From Candidatus Cloacimonadota bacterium (lineage in GTDB: Bacteria; Cloacimonadota; Cloacimonadia; JGIOTU-2), in assembly GCA_014382685.1 (NCBI GenBank), contig JACNJG010000123.1, forward strand, positions 1,571 through 11,758: a stretch of 10,188 bases of DNA, read 5' to 3'. Both the position numbers and the translations under genes were made by a program. Below are positions 7,122 to 10,188 of this stretch, one piece after another. Under the pieces are notes generated by a model. It worked only from the letters and a program-made list of their open reading frames with translations, ran no database searches and was not told the origin of the DNA. Position 1 is the stretch's first letter. The number at the start of each line of letters is the position of its first letter.

Positions 7122-9226
7122 TGTCACAAAAAGATATAAACAAAGAGATAAAAGACTACATTCAAAGGCATCCGGACAGACAATTCTCTGTGCCCAAATT
7201 AGCAAAGATATTCAATGTCAAGACAAAAAATTACAGGCAGATAAAAAATATTTTAAGAGAGCTTGAGTCACAAGGAATAATAATTCGGCATAAAAGAACT
7301 TACTCGTCTCCTTCCAAAAGAAAAGCGCAAATCGGTACTTTTGATGCGTCAGCTCTTGCAAAGAATTATCCCTTTGGCTTTATTGATGCGGAGAATGGAG
7401 ATGTGAAAGTATATGAAGAAAACTGTCTGAATGCATATAATCATGATATTGTTGAATTCATAGTAACAAAGGAGGCAAAGCGAGGTCCGGTTGGTAAAAT
7501 AGTGAAGGTGATTGAAAGAAAAAATAGCACATTGGTCGGATCTGCCTTTAAACAAGATGGTCATGTATTTTTTGTTTCTGATAATCCGAAATTTGATACT
7601 GAAGTTGAACTTTTGGAAGTGGGAGATTTAACAAAAATTACCGGTAAAAAAGTAGTTGTCGAAGTAACAGATTGGGGTAATAGATATCAGCAAGTTTTGC
7701 CTTCTGGAAAGATAATAGAAGTATTGGGAGCACTTGATGATCCAAATGTAGATTATCTTGCAATAGTAACGCAGTATGGACTCCCCACTAATTTTCCGGA
7801 AGAGGTGATCCTGGAAGTTGAAGCTTTGCCGGATACTATTTCTAAAGATGAGATATCGCGAAGAAAGGATTTCAGAAATCTTGTAACTTTTACGATCGAT
7901 CCAAAAACTGCAAAAGATTTTGATGATGCATTATCATTTGAAAAAATGGATAATGGAACCTTCAAACTATACGTTCATATAGCTGATGTATCTCACTATG
8001 TGAAGGTTCCTTCCGCACTTTTCGGTGATGCTCTGGAGCGGGGAACAAGCATATATCTTCTGCAAAATGTCATTCCAATGCTGCCATTCAAACTGAGCAA
8101 TGAATTATGCAGTTTACAGCCAGATGTCGACCGGCTGACAATGACTGTTATTATTGATTATGATGCTGAATTCAAAGCCCTTGGTTCGAGTGTATATCCT
8201 TCTGTAATAAGAAGTGATCAAAGATTGAGTTATGAGCAAGTGGATGTGCTGTTTGACCAGGGAGATAATGAAGAGATCAAACCAGAGGTTAGGAATATCA
8301 TAATAGAGATGCGTTCATTGGCTCAAAATCTCACCCAAACTCGTTATGCCAGAGGAAGTCTTGATTTTGATCTTCCTGATTCCGAATTTGTTTTTGATGA
8401 ACAGGGCAGTCCTGTTGATATTTTGCGAACACATCAAACAGAAAGCCATCTTTTTATTGAAGAATTCATGCTTGCAGCAAATGAATTTGTAGCAAAATTG
8501 ATCGCAAGAAAGTGCAGTGCAGCAATATTTCGCATTCACGAACCTCCAAATGGAGAAAAGATCACTGAATTTGCTCGCACCATAAAAGCTTATGGATTTA
8601 CTTTTAATTTTACTCATAAAGATATCAGTACTGCAATTAAACAATTTCTACAATCAATCACAGACGAAAAGCAGCATCGTGTGTATGATTATTTGCTTCT
8701 TAGAAGTTTGATGAAAGCAAAATATTCATATAGAAATATCGGACATTTCGGGCTTGCTTTGAAGTCCTATACTCATTTCACCTCCCCTATCCGCCGCTTT
8801 CCTGATCTCGTGGTTCACCATCTTATCAAACAATATGTTTTTGAATGGACGTCTAAACGATTTTCTCTAAATGAAATAAAAACCTTTGCAGGGCATTCCT
8901 CAGATATGGAAGTGCGAGCCATGACCGCAGAGCGAAGTCTTGGAGAATTAAAGAAAAACCGTTTCATGCGTGAAAATATTGGTAAGGTTTTTGATGCATT
9001 GATCGTGAATTTTAATAAGCGGAATATTTATGTGGAATTGGATTCGTTTCCGATTGAAGGTTATATTCCACTTGCTGCCATCGGAAGAGATTACTTCGAG
9101 TTTGATCCAAGGCACTATGTTGTTGTAGGAAAACGAAGCAAGCAGAGATTTGTGCTGTGTCAGAAACTCAAAGTTAAGGTGAAGAGAATTATTCATGATA
9201 TAGAATTCGAGATCGTGTATGAGTAA
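7121..9226 (+). CDS. rnr: ribonuclease R, 3'-5' exoribonuclease
   Basis: RNase R degrades structured RNA from the 3' end in a hydrolytic, metal-dependent reaction. The 701 residues show the family order: winged-helix region (about 1-60), two cold-shock-like domains (about 68-195), the RNB catalytic domain (about 250-585) and a C-terminal S1 domain (about 617-701). The active-site motif reads TIDPKTAKDFDDA (258-270), with metal-binding acids Asp260, Asp266, Asp268 and Asp269 all kept. The family block HFTSPIRRFPDLVVHH is at 552-567. The start is GTG 7121: an in-frame stop at 7112-7114 rules out a longer form, and the first internal Met is far downstream. AGGAA at 7106-7110 is the ribosome site. 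It is shorter than E. coli RNase R (813 residues) because it stops right after S1 and lacks the basic C-terminal tail. Confidence 0.96.
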   Translation: MSQKDINKEIKDYIQRHPDRQFSVPKLAKIFNVKTKNYRQIKNILRELESQGIIIRHKRTYSSPSKRKAQIGTFDASALAKNYPFGFIDAENGDVKVYEENCLNAYNHDIVEFIVTKEAKRGPVGKIVKVIERKNSTLVGSAFKQDGHVFFVSDNPKFDTEVELLEVGDLTKITGKKVVVEVTDWGNRYQQVLPSGKIIEVLGALDDPNVDYLAIVTQYGLPTNFPEEVILEVEALPDTISKDEISRRKDFRNLVTFTIDPKTAKDFDDALSFEKMDNGTFKLYVHIADVSHYVKVPSALFGDALERGTSIYLLQNVIPMLPFKLSNELCSLQPDVDRLTMTVIIDYDAEFKALGSSVYPSVIRSDQRLSYEQVDVLFDQGDNEEIKPEVRNIIIEMRSLAQNLTQTRYARGSLDFDLPDSEFVFDEQGSPVDILRTHQTESHLFIEEFMLAANEFVAKLIARKCSAAIFRIHEPPNGEKITEFARTIKAYGFTFNFTHKDISTAIKQFLQSITDEKQHRVYDYLLLRSLMKAKYSYRNIGHFGLALKSYTHFTSPIRRFPDLVVHHLIKQYVFEWTSKRFSLNEIKTFAGHSSDMEVRAMTAERSLGELKKNRFMRENIGKVFDALIVNFNKRNIYVELDSFPIEGYIPLAAIGRDYFEFDPRHYVVVGKRSKQRFVLCQKLKVKVKRIIHDIEFEIVYE

Positions 9227-9479
9227 AGAAAAAAATGAAACGGATACCTCTACCGAAGAAATCGTAGAATTGTGTAAAGCGCATAATACCTTGCAGTTCG
9301 ATGCAATAGTTGAGATACTCGAAAACAATGATATCCCCTATGCATATAGCCGTAAAGGGCTTTCACTCGGCAGTTTTTTTGAGTATTCCAGCAAGAAAAG
9401 CTTTATTCAGATCTTAGTGTATGAAAAGGATAAAGAGAGGGCGTTCGAGCTTATTGAGCCGATACTTATGACATTATGA
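9219..9479 (+). CDS. DUF2007-family small protein
   Basis: This 86-residue soluble protein shows the DUF2007 pattern. It has a first strand and helix, ELCKAHNTLQFDAIVEILEN (17-36), and a second strand in NDIPYAYSRKG. A Gly-containing linker with LSLGSFFEYSS follows, then IQILVYEKDKERAFELIEPIL to the end. Pfam labels this family a putative signal-transducing protein, but no activity is established. ATG 9219 lies within the last codons of rnr (8-nt overlap) with only a weak GAG before it, so translation most likely depends on re-initiation after RNase R. It is the last gene of the cluster and is followed by a convergent gap. Confidence 0.78.
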   Translation: MSKEKNETDTSTEEIVELCKAHNTLQFDAIVEILENNDIPYAYSRKGLSLGSFFEYSSKKSFIQILVYEKDKERAFELIEPILMTL

Positions 9480-9485
9480 ATGTTT

Positions 9486-9507
9486 GTCCATGAAACGTTG
9501 GACTTTT
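9486..9507 (+). terminator. weak hairpin plus T run after the rnr cluster
   Basis: GTCCA (9486-9490) pairs with TGGAC (9499-9503) across an eight-base loop, and TTTT follows at 9504-9507. It lies seven bases after the DUF2007 stop, where the + strand operon should end before the converging minus-strand genes. The stem is short, so termination may be inefficient. The rest of the gap 9508-9597 shows no feature I can support. Confidence 0.35.
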
Positions 9508-9597
9508 AGAAGCACCTTACTAACAAACTGCTTATATGTTTATTAGATGTTCTCATTCTCAACTTTACCACTATCCGTTAAATGTCGTATATTTTTG

Positions 9598-9903
9598 TTA
9601 AACCGTCGTGCTTTTTTTCTCAACTAATATTTTTTTAATCATTTCTGCATATTTTCTTGATAAATCCATGTTAATTTCAAGGTTAAATGCTTCAGACAGA
9701 ATTTGAACCATGACTTTATTAATTTGGTTTACCGAAGTTTTTTTGTCTATGAAAAATAATATATCAATCGCTTCAACTTCATAGTTTTCCAAATCTGTAA
9801 TTTGCTTGGCTCTTTCTCCTAACGGATTCCAGTCTGTCAGTATTTGCTTAATTTTTTCTATGTGTTTTTCATCCATATCATCAGTTTTGAAATATGATTT
9901 CAT
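9598..9903 (-). CDS. DUF1871-like small protein
   Basis: The protein has 101 residues and is probably soluble and helical. The core at about residues 12-95 resembles DUF1871 (the YugE type of B. subtilis). It has an opening helix ending in ILTDWNPLG (21-29), an acidic YEVEAIDILFFI helix (41-52), a DKKTSVNQINKVM segment, and a final helix pair with EAFNLEINMD and YAEMIKKIL. The family is small and without known function. The start ATG at 9901-9903 lies within the 3' end of the upstream 90-codon gene (23-nt overlap) with no visible ribosome site, implying coupled translation. The Pfam match is recalled from pattern and should be tested. It converges with the rnr cluster. Confidence 0.68.
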   Translation of the reverse strand: MKSYFKTDDMDEKHIEKIKQILTDWNPLGERAKQITDLENYEVEAIDILFFIDKKTSVNQINKVMVQILSEAFNLEINMDLSRKYAEMIKKILVEKKSTTV

Positions 9904-10153
9904 TTTTGTAATACCATTTTGCTAATTTACCATCGTTCTTTATTCTCTTAATTTTGCAGTAATTTTTCAACTCATCAATATTTACCACAAAATCATTACC
10001 AACATAATCCTGTGAAATCAGTTCCTCTTTTATTTTTTGATAAGCATTATGCCATTCTTTCCAGGTGGCATGCATACTGTCTTTATCATCTATTGATTGT
10101 AAAAATCTTTTCCATTCTTTTTTTTCGTAATATGCTATATTTATTTCTATCAT
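9881..10153 (-). CDS. unrecognised 90-residue protein, first gene of the minus-strand pair
   Basis: The frame runs from ATG (10151-10153) to TGA (9881-9883) on the minus strand. The protein is small, soluble in appearance and rich in aromatic and charged residues. Notable parts are MIEINIAYYEKKEWKRFL (1-18), SMHATWKEWHNAYQKIKEEL (26-45), a DFVVNIDELKNYCKIKRIKN segment (54-73) and a short Lys/Tyr-rich tail. I do not recognise a family with confidence. No SD is visible in the 35 nt before the start. Its last 23 nt overlap the DUF1871-like gene in another frame, so the two are probably cotranscribed. The overlap means its final seven residues come from bases shared with the next gene, and the tail from about residue 76 may be variable or altered. 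A cassette origin is possible. Confidence 0.6.
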   Translation of the reverse strand: MIEINIAYYEKKEWKRFLQSIDDKDSMHATWKEWHNAYQKIKEELISQDYVGNDFVVNIDELKNYCKIKRIKNDGKLAKWYYKNEIIFQN

Positions 10154-10169
10154 GTTATTTGTTCTTGGC

Positions 10170-10187
10170 CAGCATGCTGCACATAAC
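10170..10187. repeat. CAGCATGCTG palindrome with GTTATGT at window edge
   Basis: CAGCATGCTG at 10170-10179 is a perfect 10-base palindrome. Beside it, the minus strand reads GTTATGT (10187-10181), which resembles the GTT core at which integron cassettes join, although it does not fit GTTRRRY at one position. It lies just upstream of the minus-strand pair, where a cassette border would be expected. The rest of any attC site would be outside the window, so this is only a suggestion. Confidence 0.2.
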
Positions 10188-10188
10188 G

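Noticed and set aside
8948..9328. A 126-codon minus-strand frame across the rnr end
   Set aside because: It is antisense to the conserved S1 domain of RNase R and to the DUF2007 gene, and has no domain pattern of its own.
9508..9597. A possible attC left end (RYYYAAC look-alikes GTTTAAC and ATTTAAC on the minus strand)
   Set aside because: The motifs are present, but no matching GTTRRRY partner or imperfect inverted-repeat arms were found, so a complete attC site is not supported here.

Overview
The window is an AT-rich bacterial chromosome segment with tightly packed genes. Most genes are on the + strand, with a short minus-strand pair at the right edge. Three things suggest the FCB side of Bacteria, for example Cloacimonadota, Ignavibacteria or a relative: a long DUF4175-type envelope protein followed by a secreted TPR protein, the YicC to RNase R cluster, and low-GC codon use. 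Purine-rich Shine-Dalgarno (SD) sequences precede several starts (AGGAG at 5290-5294, AAGGAA at 5793-5798 and 6677-6682). Those are weak in Bacteroidia, so a typical Bacteroidia genome is less likely. This placement is inferred from gene content and was not tested by search.

Left part (1-5236): a complete tRNA-Thr(CGT) with encoded CCA is followed after only 13 nt by a 1091-aa DUF4175-like protein, with three membrane helices, an Ig-like region, a long coiled coil, and a Gln-rich stretch. Its 3' end overlaps the start of a 599-aa TPR protein with a signal peptide. The two look translationally coupled and probably act together at the cell envelope. Their function is unknown.

Middle (5237-5803): an AT-rich gap holds a 48-codon gene with a good SD encoding a single-helix membrane miniprotein. 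It also holds a second, doubtful 47-codon frame, AATATT-rich palindromes, and a weak candidate promoter for the next operon.

Right part (5804-9479): four genes overlap head to tail: a divergent YicC-family endoribonuclease, a two-helix membrane protein with a bacterial PH-like tail, the 3'-5' exoribonuclease RNase R (GTG start), and a DUF2007-type small protein. The overlaps of 11, 1 and 8 nt imply one mRNA linking two RNA-degrading enzymes to a membrane protein.

Right edge (9480-10188): after a 118-nt convergent gap, two overlapping small genes run on the minus strand, a DUF1871-like protein and an unrecognised 90-aa protein. A palindrome and CGTTATGTG lie at their 5' side at the window limit, weakly suggesting a cassette-like accessory unit. 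No CRISPR array, insertion sequence, rRNA or replication origin was seen. No complete new system could be proved. The best leads are the miniprotein, the YicC / PH-like membrane protein / RNase R operon, the DUF4175-TPR pair, and the minus-strand pair.
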